From positions 1 through 64,000 of the forward strand of contig JBMYND010000001.1 of the NCBI GenBank assembly GCA_049597955.1: a stretch of 64,000 nucleotides of DNA, given 5' to 3'. Positions 16,539-25,354 of the stretch are shown here, one piece after another; position 1 is the first letter of the stretch; each line of letters opens with the position of its first letter. The notes below the pieces were generated by a model that saw only the letters and a program-made list of their open reading frames with translations, did no database searches and was not told where the DNA came from. This DNA comes from JAYPAN01 sp049597955 (GTDB lineage Bacteria > Pseudomonadota > Alphaproteobacteria > RS24). Made by a program: the position numbers and the translations under genes.

Positions 16539-17268
16539 ACCCCCAACATTTGGCGATGGCCGTCGGCGGGGCGACCGCATGCGCACCAAACTGCGCACGG
16601 CACGCGGGCGCAAATTATCCTCAACCCGCTGGCTGGAGCGGCAATTAAATGACCCTTATGTTGCGGCCGCCAAAAAAGATGGCTATCGGTCGCGCGCCGC
16701 TTATAAAATTATCGAAATGGATGACCGCTTCAAATTATTCGCCCCGGGCGGCTGCGTTATTGATTTGGGCAGCGCGCCGGGCGGTTGGTCACAAATTGCC
16801 GCCCAGCGTGTTGGCAGTTCGGCGCAAAATGGGTCGACGCAAAAAGGATTTGTCGGCGCGATTGATATTCAGGACATGGAGCCGATTGCCGGCGTTGAAT
16901 TTATCAAGCTTGATTTTCTCGATGACAGCGCGCCGGCGGCTGTGCGCGAATTGGCCGGACGCCGTGCCGATGCGGTCATATCCGACATGGCTGCGCCGGT
17001 CACCGGCCATCGCCAGACCGACCATTTGCGAACGATGGCACTGGCCGAAGCGGCGGCTTGGTTCAGTTTTGAAATATTGCGCCCGGGCGGTGCTTTTTGC
17101 GCAAAAGTCTTTCAGGGCGGCGCATCGGGCGATTTGCTGGCGGAATTGAAACGCCGGTTTGGCCGCGTGCATCACATGAAACCCAAATCAAGCCGTAAGG
17201 AATCGGTAGAGCTTTATGTCATCGCGCTTGACTTCAAGGGCGGTGACGGCGCGCAGCACGGCGATTAA
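16531..17268 (+). CDS. rlmE: 23S rRNA 2'-O-ribose methyltransferase (FtsJ/RrmJ)
   Basis: Methylates the ribose of U2552 in the 23S A-loop during 50S maturation. With the ATG at 16531 (overlapping the gppA end) the protein has 245 residues. The catalytic tetrad is present: K59 (AAYKIIE), D152 (SDMAAP), K192 (AKVFQGG) and E227 (SVELYV). The SAM motif is DLGSAPGGWSQ. An N-terminal basic stretch (RTKLRTARGRKLSS) likely contacts RNA; a second in-frame ATG at 16582 starts within it. The gene is co-directional with guaB, 102 bp apart across an AT-rich leader. Confidence 0.95.
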   Translation: MAKPPTFGDGRRRGDRMRTKLRTARGRKLSSTRWLERQLNDPYVAAAKKDGYRSRAAYKIIEMDDRFKLFAPGGCVIDLGSAPGGWSQIAAQRVGSSAQNGSTQKGFVGAIDIQDMEPIAGVEFIKLDFLDDSAPAAVRELAGRRADAVISDMAAPVTGHRQTDHLRTMALAEAAAWFSFEILRPGGAFCAKVFQGGASGDLLAELKRRFGRVHHMKPKSSRKESVELYVIALDFKGGDGAQHGD

Positions 17269-17370
17269 GGGTCTGAAATAAATAGATAAAAAAATAATTC
17301 AGATATTCTTTCCCTATCACACAAAAAGCTGTTACTAAACGGCGTCAAATGCCTAGAAAGGATTTGACCC

Positions 17371-18834
17371 ATGTTCCGTGAAGCTCTGACTTTTGATGAT
17401 GTTCTGCTCGAACCGGCAGCATCGGCGATTTTGCCGTCGCAGGCCGATACATCGACACAGGTAACACGCACCATCGCGCTTGGTATTCCCCTGCTTTCTT
17501 CTGCCATGGATACGGTGACCGAGGCCGATATGGCGATTGCCATGGCACAGGCCGGTGGCCTTGGTGTGTTGCACCGCAATTTAACGCCGGAAGAACAGGC
17601 CGCCGAAGTGCGTAAGGTGAAGAAATTTGAAAGCGGTATGGTGGTCAATCCGCTGACCATTGCCCCTGATGCCAAATTATCCGAGGCGCTGACATTAATG
17701 TCGGAAAACCGCATTTCCGGTGTGCCGGTGACGGAAGCCAATGGCAAGCTTGTCGGCATTCTGACCAATCGCGATGTGCGCTTTGCCTCCAATCCAGACC
17801 AGCGTGTCAGCGAATTAATGACACGCGAAAATCTTGTGACCGTGCAAGAAGCGGTTGGGCAGGAAGAAGCCAAAAGGCTTTTGCACCAGCACCGGATTGA
17901 AAAATTGCTGGTGGTGGATGAAAGCTATCATTGCGTCGGGCTGATTACCGTCAAAGATATGGAAAAAGCGCAATTGCACCCCAATGCCGCCAAGGATGAG
18001 CAGGGGCGTTTGCGCGTCGCTGCGGCCTCAACCGTGGGGGATGAGGGTTTTGCGCGCACCGAGGCATTGGTCGATGCCGGTGTTGACCTGATTGTGGTCG
18101 ATACGGCGCATGGCCATTCTGAGCGCGTATCGGAAGCGGTGTCGCGTATCAAGAAATTATCCAATGCGATTCAGGTTATGGCCGGCAATGTGGCAACCAA
18201 AGACGCGGCGCAAGCACTGATTGATGCCGGGGCAGATGCGGTAAAAGTAGGCATTGGGCCCGGCTCGATTTGCACAACCCGCGTGGTGGCCGGTGTCGGT
18301 GTGCCGCAATTAACCGCGATTATGGATGCGGTGGAAGCAGCCCGCGCGGCCAATGTGCCGGTCATAGCCGATGGCGGCATAAAATATTCCGGCGATTTGG
18401 CCAAAGCGATTGCCGCCGGGGCCAGTTGCGCCATGATGGGGTCATTGCTGGCTGGCACAGAAGAAAGCCCCGGCGAAGTGTTTCTCTATCAGGGGCGCAG
18501 CTATAAAGCCTATCGCGGCATGGGCTCAGTAGGGGCGATGGCGCGCGGCTCGGCTGACCGCTATTTCCAGCAAGATATTGCCGATACCCATAAGCTGGTG
18601 CCGGAAGGTATTGAAGGTCAGATACCCTATAAAGGGCCGGTGGGTCAGGTTTTGCACCAGCTTGTCGGCGGCTTGCGCGCGGCTATGGGCTATACCGGCG
18701 CGGCCAATATCGCCGAATTGCACAGCAAGGCGAAATTTGTCCGCATGACGTCGGCATCGCTGGCTGAAAGCCATGTCCATGATGTGACCATCACACGCGA
18801 AGCGCCGAATTATCCGGGCAGCGGTAAAAACTAG
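17371..18834 (+). CDS. guaB: Inosine-5'-monophosphate dehydrogenase
   Basis: Oxidises IMP to XMP, the committed step to GMP. A full-length 487-residue protein: TIM barrel interrupted by paired CBS domains (about 92-205), catalytic Cys301 in GPGSICTTRVV, and the active-site flap YRGMGSVGAM. AAGGA lies eight bases before the ATG. The preceding 102 bp are markedly AT-rich (about 17270-17335), as expected of a promoter region, but I could not fix a -35/-10 pair. rsmB begins on the last base of its stop codon, and guaA follows two genes later. Confidence 0.97.
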   Translation: MFREALTFDDVLLEPAASAILPSQADTSTQVTRTIALGIPLLSSAMDTVTEADMAIAMAQAGGLGVLHRNLTPEEQAAEVRKVKKFESGMVVNPLTIAPDAKLSEALTLMSENRISGVPVTEANGKLVGILTNRDVRFASNPDQRVSELMTRENLVTVQEAVGQEEAKRLLHQHRIEKLLVVDESYHCVGLITVKDMEKAQLHPNAAKDEQGRLRVAAASTVGDEGFARTEALVDAGVDLIVVDTAHGHSERVSEAVSRIKKLSNAIQVMAGNVATKDAAQALIDAGADAVKVGIGPGSICTTRVVAGVGVPQLTAIMDAVEAARAANVPVIADGGIKYSGDLAKAIAAGASCAMMGSLLAGTEESPGEVFLYQGRSYKAYRGMGSVGAMARGSADRYFQQDIADTHKLVPEGIEGQIPYKGPVGQVLHQLVGGLRAAMGYTGAANIAELHSKAKFVRMTSASLAESHVHDVTITREAPNYPGSGKN

Positions 18835-20135
18835 TGCGTCCGGGCGCGCGCCTGCAAACCACAGCAAGCTTGTTGCGCCAAGTGCTGGGCGACAAGCGCC
18901 CGGTTGATGGTGTCTTGCGCCAATGGGCGCGGCAAAACCGCTATGCCGGCTCGAAAGACCGGCGCGCCATTGCCGATGCGCTGTTTTCGATTTTGCGCCA
19001 TTTCACCATGCTGGCCGCGCGGCTGGGCATGGATTTGAGTGCCGCCGATAAGGGCGAAACCGGCCTCGCCTCACCCAATGGGGAAGAGGCGCTGATGCTG
19101 GCCATGCTGGCGCAGGTGCTGGTAGAGGAAATGGCGGCGGATGATGTGCTGGCTCTGGCCGATGGCAGCCGTCATGCGCCTGCGCCGCTGTCGCCGGACA
19201 GGGAAAAAACCTTTCGCCATGCGCTCACCCATGCATTTGGCGATTCCTCCATGCGGCGGGCTGACCGGCTGTGTGTGCCAAGCTGGCTGCTGCCCGATAT
19301 TGATGCGGCTCTCAAAAATGCCGATGCTGATTTGACCGCCATGATGGCCCGCGCGCCAACCGATTTGCGGGTCAATTTGCTGAAGGGCACGCGCGCAGAC
19401 GCACAGCAAGCCCTGTTGCAAGAAGGGGTTGAAACCATGCCTCACCCCAATGTCGAAACGGCGTTGCGGGTGCGCGGTCATGGCTATTTCGCCGAAGGCG
19501 ACAGCTTGAGCAAAGGGCTGGTGGAAATTCAGGATGCCGGTTCGCAAGCTCTTGCGGCCCTAAGCGCGCCGCGCCCCTATGAGTTGGTGATTGATTATTG
19601 CGCCGGTGCCGGTGGCAAGGCTTTGGCGCTGGCCGCGCTGATGAACAATAAGGGTGTGATTTTTGCCCATGATGCGGTCACGGCGCGGATGAAGGATTTA
19701 CCGCAACGCGCGCGCCGCGCCAATGTCGATATGGTCGAATTTGCAACGGCGGAAAAATTGCAGCGGCTTGTCGAACAGGCCAATCTGGTTATTGCCGATG
19801 TGCCATGCAGCGGGTCGGGGCGTTGGCGGCGTGCGCCGGAGACCAAATGGCGGCTGACCGCATCGGCGCTGGCCGATTTGCACCGGCAACAGGCGCAGAT
19901 TCTTGATGCGGCGGCGGCTTATGTCAAACCCGGCGGCAGGCTGGCCTATATGAGTTGCTCGATTCTCAACAGCGAAAATGGCGCGCAAGTGAGCGATTTC
20001 CTGGCGCGCCAGCCGCAATTTGCGCTTGATGAAACAATTCATTTTGCCGGACAAAACGGCATGATTCAGCTTTCCCCCGAAACCAGTGCGACCGATGGCT
20101 TGTTTTGCGCTATTTTGACGCGAAGCGAGGCTTGA
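18834..20135 (+). CDS. rsmB: 16S rRNA (cytosine-5)-methyltransferase, RsmB/Sun family
   Basis: Predicted to make m5C967 in 16S rRNA. The 433-residue protein has an N-terminal NusB-like helical region, then a Rossmann methyltransferase with SAM motif DYCAGAGGKALALAA. It keeps both cysteines of the mechanism: C325 in ADVPCSGSG and C375 in YMSCSILN. The GTG start overlaps the guaB TAG by one base, implying coupled translation. Family members in this position of the gua cluster are often labelled simply RsmB-family, and the exact target base is inferred. Confidence 0.9.
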   Translation: MRPGARLQTTASLLRQVLGDKRPVDGVLRQWARQNRYAGSKDRRAIADALFSILRHFTMLAARLGMDLSAADKGETGLASPNGEEALMLAMLAQVLVEEMAADDVLALADGSRHAPAPLSPDREKTFRHALTHAFGDSSMRRADRLCVPSWLLPDIDAALKNADADLTAMMARAPTDLRVNLLKGTRADAQQALLQEGVETMPHPNVETALRVRGHGYFAEGDSLSKGLVEIQDAGSQALAALSAPRPYELVIDYCAGAGGKALALAALMNNKGVIFAHDAVTARMKDLPQRARRANVDMVEFATAEKLQRLVEQANLVIADVPCSGSGRWRRAPETKWRLTASALADLHRQQAQILDAAAAYVKPGGRLAYMSCSILNSENGAQVSDFLARQPQFALDETIHFAGQNGMIQLSPETSATDGLFCAILTRSEA

Positions 20136-20150
20136 TTTTCCTGCCAAGCA

Positions 20151-20678
20151 GTGCGAGACAAGGACATGTTTTATTTCACTCCGGCTTTATTTTCTCTGGC
20201 ATTTATTGTGGCGATTGTTTGGGCAAGCATCGCTCCGGCTGAGGCGGTATCGCGCAAATATCGTGACTTGTCGCAAAATCTGACCGGTCAGGCGGAGACC
20301 GAACTCTCGGCCGAACGCGCACAGCAGGCCGATGCCATGCTGAACCTTGCATTAACGGCCGACCCGGCCAATGCCGAAGCCTATATGCTGAAAGGCCGGG
20401 CGCAAAAACAGCTCGGCAATCCCGAAGAAGGCTTGCGGCTGATGAATATTTCGCTGGAAATCAGCCCCGGTAATGTTGATGGTCTGCTTTTGCAGGGCAA
20501 GACCGCTTTGGAAGTTGGTGATTTGGAGCAGGCAGGCAAATCCTTGCGCCAGATTGAGCAGATTTGCGGCGTTGATTGCGCCGCCGCCGAAGAGCTGACC
20601 GTGGCCTTGGACACCGCCAATATCATGCAGCAAGATGAGGCTGACAAAGCCGGTGAAACCGGCGAGGACGCGCGGTAA
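20151..20678 (+). CDS. Secreted or membrane-anchored TPR-like protein between rsmB and guaA
   Basis: A 175-residue protein with an N-terminal hydrophobic segment (about 7-31, ending APAEA, a plausible signal-peptidase site). Tetratricopeptide-like helices follow (about 55-150: ALTADPANAEAYMLKGRAQ, then SLEISPGNVDGLLLQGKTAL). Such proteins usually act as periplasmic scaffolds; the partner is unknown. The start is uncertain. The GTG at 20151 gives a charged MRDKD leader suiting a signal peptide, while the ATG at 20166 is the more common codon. It ends directly before the guaA ATG, so it belongs to the operon. Confidence 0.75.
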   Translation: MRDKDMFYFTPALFSLAFIVAIVWASIAPAEAVSRKYRDLSQNLTGQAETELSAERAQQADAMLNLALTADPANAEAYMLKGRAQKQLGNPEEGLRLMNISLEISPGNVDGLLLQGKTALEVGDLEQAGKSLRQIEQICGVDCAAAEELTVALDTANIMQQDEADKAGETGEDAR

Positions 20679-22223
20679 ATGGATTATGTTCTGATTGTCG
20701 ATTTCGGCAGCCAAGTGACACAATTAATCGCCCGGCGGGTGCGCGAAAGCGGTGTCTATTGCGAAATCGTGCCTTTCAACAAGGCCGAAGCGGCCTTTGC
20801 CGCACAATCACCCAAAGCGGTTATTTTATCGGGCGGGCCAAACAGCGTCACCGAGGCCGATACGCCGCGCGCACCGCAAGCCATTCTCGATTCCGGTCTG
20901 CCCATATTGGGTATTTGCTATGGCCAGCAAACGCTTTGCGCGCAATTGGGCGGTAAGGTTGAAAGCTCCGAGGCGCGCGAATTTGGCCGCGCCATGTTGA
21001 GCATTGATGCGGCCAGCCCGCTTTTTGACGGCATTGCCGCCATTGGCGAGGATATTCAAGTTTGGATGAGCCATGGCGACAGGGTCACCGATTTACCCGA
21101 CGGGTTTGGCGTGATTGCAACCAGCGAAAACGCGCCTTGCGCTGCCATTGCCGATGAGGCGCGGCGCATTTATGGCGTCCAGTTTCATCCCGAAGTGGTG
21201 CATACGCCGCAAGGGGCTGACTTATTGCGCAATTTCACCCATAAAATCGCCGGTTGCACAGGCAATTGGACAATGGCCGCGTTCCGTGACAAGGCGCTGA
21301 AAGATATTCGCGCGCAGGTCGGGCAGGGGCGCGTTATATGCGGCCTGTCGGGCGGCGTTGACAGCTCGGTGGTCGCTGTATTGCTGCATGAGGCGATTGG
21401 TGAGCAATTAACCTGCGTCTATGTTGATACCGGCATGATGCGCGCCGGTGAAAGCGAGCAGGTGGTTGGCCTGTTCCGCGACCATTTCAACATTCGGCTG
21501 GTGCATAAAGATGCCAGCGATTTATTCCTCGGCAAGCTGGACGGGGTTTCCGACCCGGAGCAGAAGCGCAAAATTATCGGTGCGACTTTTATTGATGTGT
21601 TTGAGGCTGAGGCGCAAGCTGTGGGCGGTGCGGATTTTCTGGCGCAAGGCACATTATATCCGGATGTGATTGAAAGCGTCTCCTTTGATGGCGGCCCCAG
21701 CGTCACCATTAAAAGCCACCATAATGTCGGTGGCTTGCCGGAGCGGATGAATATGAAGCTGGTCGAGCCGGTGCGTGAATTATTCAAAGATGAAGTGCGC
21801 GCTTTGGGGCGCGAGCTTGGCTTGCCGGAAAGTTTTGTCGGGCGGCACCCTTTCCCCGGCCCCGGGCTGGCCATTCGCGTGCCGGGCGAGATTACCGGTG
21901 AAAAACTGGAAATCCTGCGCAAGGCCGATACGATCTATCTCGATGAGATTCGCAAAGCCGGTCTGTATGACGAGATTTGGCAGGCTTTTGCCGTGCTGCT
22001 GCCGGTGCGCACAGTCGGCGTCATGGGTGACAGCCGCACCTATGATTATGTTTGTGCGCTGCGCGCCGTTACCTCAACCGATGGCATGACGGCCGATTAT
22101 TACCCGTTCAGTCATGAGTTTCTTGGTCGCGTCTCGACCCGTATCATTAATGAAGTGCGCGGTATTAACCGCGTCGTCTATGATGTAACATCCAAACCAC
22201 CCGGCACAATTGAGTGGGAATAA
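20679..22223 (+). CDS. guaA: GMP synthase (glutamine-hydrolysing)
   Basis: Converts XMP to GMP with glutamine and ATP. The 514-residue two-part enzyme has a class I amidotransferase with nucleophile C80 in LGICYGQQ and histidine in QFHPEVVH. The ATP pyrophosphatase has the P-loop SGGVDSSV, and the C-terminal dimer domain ends in TSKPPGTIEWE, the family's hallmark end. The ATG directly follows the stop of the TPR gene. With guaB 1.8 kb upstream, both steps from IMP to GMP are in one transcription unit. Confidence 0.98.
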   Translation: MDYVLIVDFGSQVTQLIARRVRESGVYCEIVPFNKAEAAFAAQSPKAVILSGGPNSVTEADTPRAPQAILDSGLPILGICYGQQTLCAQLGGKVESSEAREFGRAMLSIDAASPLFDGIAAIGEDIQVWMSHGDRVTDLPDGFGVIATSENAPCAAIADEARRIYGVQFHPEVVHTPQGADLLRNFTHKIAGCTGNWTMAAFRDKALKDIRAQVGQGRVICGLSGGVDSSVVAVLLHEAIGEQLTCVYVDTGMMRAGESEQVVGLFRDHFNIRLVHKDASDLFLGKLDGVSDPEQKRKIIGATFIDVFEAEAQAVGGADFLAQGTLYPDVIESVSFDGGPSVTIKSHHNVGGLPERMNMKLVEPVRELFKDEVRALGRELGLPESFVGRHPFPGPGLAIRVPGEITGEKLEILRKADTIYLDEIRKAGLYDEIWQAFAVLLPVRTVGVMGDSRTYDYVCALRAVTSTDGMTADYYPFSHEFLGRVSTRIINEVRGINRVVYDVTSKPPGTIEWE

Positions 22224-22248
22224 ACAAGATCCGGCATAAGGATTTGGC

Positions 22249-22626
22249 ATGGACAATCAATTTCATCTGTCGATTGGCGTTAAATCTCTGAGCGAAACAT
22301 TGGATTTTTATTGCCAAGTATTGAACGCGAAAGTCACTTACCGTGGCGATTATGCCAATATCGACCTTTATGGCCACCAAATCACGCTGAAGCAAGCGCC
22401 GGAAATAGAGGTCGCGCTGCCGCATTTGCATTTCGGCATCAACCTGCCTTTGGATGCGTTTCACCAATTGGCCGCCGCGATAAAAAACAATCATGGTGAA
22501 TGGATGGTTTCTGACGTCCATCAGCTTGACGCAGGCAGCACAATGGCGCGCCATAAATTCTATTTGCGCTGTCCAAGCGGTTATTTGATTGAGATAAAAG
22601 GCTATGCCGATTTGCCGCGCGCCTGA
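22249..22626 (+). CDS. VOC (glyoxalase/bleomycin-resistance fold) family protein
   Basis: A 125-residue protein with the paired beta-alpha-beta-beta-beta pattern of the vicinal oxygen chelate fold: FHLSIGVKSLSETLDFYCQV at the start and KFYLRCPSGYLIEIKGY near the end, the latter typical of the metal-site glutamate strand (Glu in LIEIKG). The substrate is unknown; the superfamily covers glyoxalases, dioxygenases and antibiotic-binding proteins. AAGGA lies six bases before the ATG. It follows guaA by 25 bp and may share its transcript. Confidence 0.8.
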   Translation: MDNQFHLSIGVKSLSETLDFYCQVLNAKVTYRGDYANIDLYGHQITLKQAPEIEVALPHLHFGINLPLDAFHQLAAAIKNNHGEWMVSDVHQLDAGSTMARHKFYLRCPSGYLIEIKGYADLPRA

Positions 22627-22682
22627 AATTGCCTGACATTGGCTGATATTGGCTGACCGCAACAGCCAAGCAAGCCGGCAAA

Positions 22683-22895
22683 TCACGGCAGTTGAAACAG
22701 CTCCTCAACCGCACAGCCAAGCGTGCGCGCAATTTTCAAAGCCAGCACAGTCGATGGCACATAAATGCCATTCTCAATGGCATTGATGCTTTTTCGCGAA
22801 ACTTCCGCCTGCTCGGATAATTGCTGTTGCGTCAGCCCGGCCGCCTTTCTGCGCGCCTCAAGATTATTGCGCAGCTTTTTGTGGTTTTTACCCAA
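22683..22895 (-). CDS. Small XRE-family helix-turn-helix regulator
   Basis: A 70-residue protein that is almost only a Cro/CI-type helix-turn-helix (RRKAAGLTQQQLSEQAEVSR, then INAIENGIYVPS and LKIARTLGCAVEELFQL). This short class commonly regulates its own operon. The start is a TTG at 22895, two bases after the stop of the upstream membrane gene, so translation is probably coupled. Proteins of this type paired with a small membrane protein are widespread, but their inducers are mostly unknown. Confidence 0.87.
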   Translation of the reverse strand: MGKNHKKLRNNLEARRKAAGLTQQQLSEQAEVSRKSINAIENGIYVPSTVLALKIARTLGCAVEELFQLP

Positions 22896-22897
22896 AA

Positions 22898-23308
22898 CTA
22901 TTGCTTCTCGTAATCCTCTACCGCGGATGTCAACTCTTCACCCGTATTGGGATAAAGATAGCCGGCAATGATGGTGCCGACGCCAATGGCGCCGACCAGC
23001 AGGCCAATGCCTTGAAAAAATGCGCCCATTGCCGTGAAGCCAAGCAGGTAAATGCCGGCACCGACCGACAGAGTAATCACCCCGCCGCGCCGATAATCTA
23101 TTGGTTGCTTTTTCCGCTCGTCGAAAATGCCCAGCAATTCTTCCACCTTGGACGGGTCGTCGAGATGTTTGGCAATTTCCAGCACAGTCTCGCGCTTGTT
23201 CTTGCCCTCATGATACAGCCAGATAAAAACCGAGACCGGGATGATAATGCCGGACAGGACACCCAAAATCGGCACCAACACACCCAAAACAGGGACTAAT
23301 TCGCTCAT
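22898..23308 (-). CDS. Small membrane protein co-transcribed with the XRE regulator (DUF6249-like)
   Basis: A 136-residue protein with one hydrophobic N-terminal helix (LVPVLGVLVPILGVLSGIII), a charged cytoplasmic stretch (KNKRETVLEIAKHLDDPSKV), two further helices (about 80-120) and an acidic tail. The EIAKHLDDP region recalls DUF6249-type proteins; function unknown. The ATG at 23308 has AGGAGA seven bases upstream and is preferred to the frame's earlier codons. It may sense the membrane and signal to the XRE protein, which is inference from the operon only. Confidence 0.72.
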   Translation of the reverse strand: MSELVPVLGVLVPILGVLSGIIIPVSVFIWLYHEGKNKRETVLEIAKHLDDPSKVEELLGIFDERKKQPIDYRRGGVITLSVGAGIYLLGFTAMGAFFQGIGLLVGAIGVGTIIAGYLYPNTGEELTSAVEDYEKQ

Positions 23309-23323
23309 GACGTTTCTCCTTAT

Positions 23324-23335
23324 CGTTATGTAACG
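23324..23335. promoter_or_regulatory. Inverted repeat upstream of the membrane protein/XRE operon
   Basis: CGTTA-TG-TAACG lies 16 bp before the membrane-protein start and just upstream of its ribosome site. Small XRE repressors bind short dyads in this position, so it is a candidate autoregulatory operator. One copy only; the centre is not symmetric. Confidence 0.3.
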
Positions 23336-23445
23336 TAAACTTATCATTTTTCGGTAGGGAAGTAAAGGTTACATTTTCAAATTGATTTCTGTTAATTTTT
23401 GCGACGCTCTTTTAGTCTGGAACCAGAGCGAATGAGGGAGAGAAG

Positions 23446-23826
23446 ATGATTGGCCTCCATGCGGTTTTCGCCATTGGGGCGGCGATTTTGGGCGCTTATA
23501 TATTGCTGACCCGCAAAGGCACGGCGCGGCACAGGGCCATCGGGCGGGTATTTGGCGCGCTGATGCTGGTGGTCGCCGCTTCATCCATATTCATTCAGGA
23601 GATAAATCCGGGGCGCTATTCGCCGATTCATTTGCTGATACCATTGACCATTGGCTCGGTGATTTACGGCAGTTGGAGCATCCGGCAATATCGCCGCACA
23701 AGGCGACCCGCCTATCGGCGCGCCCATGCGATTGCCATGACCATGCTGTATCTTGGCGCGCTGGTTGTCGCCGGTCTGTTTACCCTGACGCCGGGTCGGT
23801 TGTTTCACAGGCTGATTTTTGGCTAA
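23446..23826 (+). CDS. DUF2306-like small membrane protein
   Basis: A 126-residue integral membrane protein with about four helices and a basic loop after the first (TRKGTARHRAIGRVFG), a pattern common in DUF2306-type predicted membrane proteins. Conserved-looking histidines occur in LHAVFA, IHLLIP and RRAHAIAM. No biochemical role is known to me. GAGGGAGAG precedes the ATG. The next gene starts nine bases after its stop. Confidence 0.7.
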   Translation: MIGLHAVFAIGAAILGAYILLTRKGTARHRAIGRVFGALMLVVAASSIFIQEINPGRYSPIHLLIPLTIGSVIYGSWSIRQYRRTRRPAYRRAHAIAMTMLYLGALVVAGLFTLTPGRLFHRLIFG

Positions 23827-23834
23827 TATGGCCG

Positions 23835-24185
23835 ATGGCCTTTCTGGTGTTCAAATTCGCGGTCACTGCCGGGCTGATTGTGTTGGTCAGCGAAGTGGCA
23901 AAACTCAGTCCCAAATATGGGGGGCTGATTGCCGCCATGCCGGTCACCACAATATTGGTCTTGTTGTGGATGCATATTGAGGGCAATGAGGCGCAAAAAA
24001 TAGCGACCCATGTGTCCTATACATTGCTCTATGTTGTGCCGACTTTGCCAATGTTTCTGGTTTTTCCAATGCTGATTCACAAATGGGGTTTTGCCGCCAC
24101 ACTGGCCTTTTGTCTGGTGATGACTGCCGGTTTGGTGCTGCTGACCGATATGGCAGCGCGTCATTTTGGCCTGAAACTGCTGTAA
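23835..24185 (+). CDS. DUF3147-like small membrane protein
   Basis: A 116-residue protein of about four membrane helices. The segment VLVSEVAKLSPKYGGLIAAM and the following MPVTTILVLLWMHIEG match the DUF3147 pattern. The function is unknown; relatives include GlpM-like proteins. The frame is open further upstream over the preceding gene, but that part reads as shadow sequence, so I use the ATG at 23835. It forms a pair with the DUF2306-like gene. Confidence 0.7.
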   Translation: MAFLVFKFAVTAGLIVLVSEVAKLSPKYGGLIAAMPVTTILVLLWMHIEGNEAQKIATHVSYTLLYVVPTLPMFLVFPMLIHKWGFAATLAFCLVMTAGLVLLTDMAARHFGLKLL

Positions 24186-24274
24186 TACCGGCCGGTCAAG
24201 CGGCGGTGGATAATCCAAAAGCGCGGTGTTTGCGTAATAAAACCATGTGTTAATTGCGTTTTACGGAGTTGTGT

Positions 24275-25249
24275 ATGCTATCGCGCGTGTCCCGGCGACC
24301 GCTGACCCGCTTGTGGCAATGTTTTTACCAACAGCAAGCGAAAATGCGCTATTGCCCGCCAACCCCGCGATTGGACGGCAAAACCGCTTTGGTAACCGGT
24401 GCGACTTCCGGCATAGGGCGCGAAACGGCGCGCGGCCTGCTTGAGCGCGGTGCGCATGTTATTTTGGCCTGCCGCAATATCGAAAAGGCGGTCGCCCAAA
24501 AGGCCGAATTTGCTGCTTGCGGCTTTGAACCGAGCGCCATCACGCTGGTGCAATGCGATTTGTCGGATTTGCAATCGGTTCAGGCAGTGATTGATGAGAT
24601 TACCCATTTGCCAAATCTGCCGCCAATCAGCTTGCTGGTCGAAAATGCCGGCGTCATGGCAACAGATTATGCAGTGTCGCCGCAAGGCCATGAAATCAGC
24701 TTTGCGACCAATGTGCTTGGCCATTTTGCCCTGCGCGCCGGGCTTTTGGCGCAAGGGCGTTTGGCCCCCAATGCGCGCATTATCATTGTCACCGGCGATA
24801 TTTATGTATTGAGCAAAAATTGCAGCCCCGATTATGTCTGGCGCGGGCGGCTTGGTGGTTTGCAAGCCCATTGCCGCAGCAAATTGGGCAATTTCTGGAT
24901 TGGGCGGGAATTGCAACGCCGTTACCCATCTTTGAGCGTGTTTATGGTTCATCCCGGTGTGGTGACGACCAATTTGGGGCGTGGCACGCACAGCGACAGC
25001 AAACCCACACGCATTTGGGACGGTTTTGCCGTGACGCCTGAAATGGGCGCGCAGACTTTGCTGTTATGCGCCAGCCAGCCGGATGTATGCCATGGTAGCT
25101 ATTATCATAATGTGCATGGTGAAGCTGAATTGGCCAATGATGATCCTGCGATGAATGATATTGCCGCTTGCGCTTTGTGGGAGCGTTGTTTGCAGCTTTC
25201 CGGCACAATCATGCGCTCCAATATCCACCAACTCAAGAAAGCCTCCTGA
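24275..25249 (+). CDS. Short-chain dehydrogenase/reductase-like protein with altered active site
   Basis: A 324-residue protein of the retinol-dehydrogenase/protochlorophyllide-reductase-like branch of the SDR family. The cofactor motif is intact (TGATSGIGRETARGL) and the central NAG is present (VENAGVMATD). The catalytic tyrosine of YxxxK is a histidine: the site reads HCRSK (cat at the Tyr codon). The usual serine is also missing, the strand reading IVTGDIYVLS. It may be a binding protein, or use different chemistry. The ATG at 24275 has GGAG at six bases; the TTG at 24254 is less likely. A cluster of cysteines and histidines appears in the C-terminal half. Confidence 0.8.
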   Translation: MLSRVSRRPLTRLWQCFYQQQAKMRYCPPTPRLDGKTALVTGATSGIGRETARGLLERGAHVILACRNIEKAVAQKAEFAACGFEPSAITLVQCDLSDLQSVQAVIDEITHLPNLPPISLLVENAGVMATDYAVSPQGHEISFATNVLGHFALRAGLLAQGRLAPNARIIIVTGDIYVLSKNCSPDYVWRGRLGGLQAHCRSKLGNFWIGRELQRRYPSLSVFMVHPGVVTTNLGRGTHSDSKPTRIWDGFAVTPEMGAQTLLLCASQPDVCHGSYYHNVHGEAELANDDPAMNDIAACALWERCLQLSGTIMRSNIHQLKKAS

Positions 25250-25354
25250 CAAGACCTGAATGACGGGCGCAAAGCGGCGCAGTTTCATTGCACTTATGAT
25301 GGATTTCGGGTAGTTTCCCCGCACGTTAATCAAATGTCACAAGGAAACCGCCCT

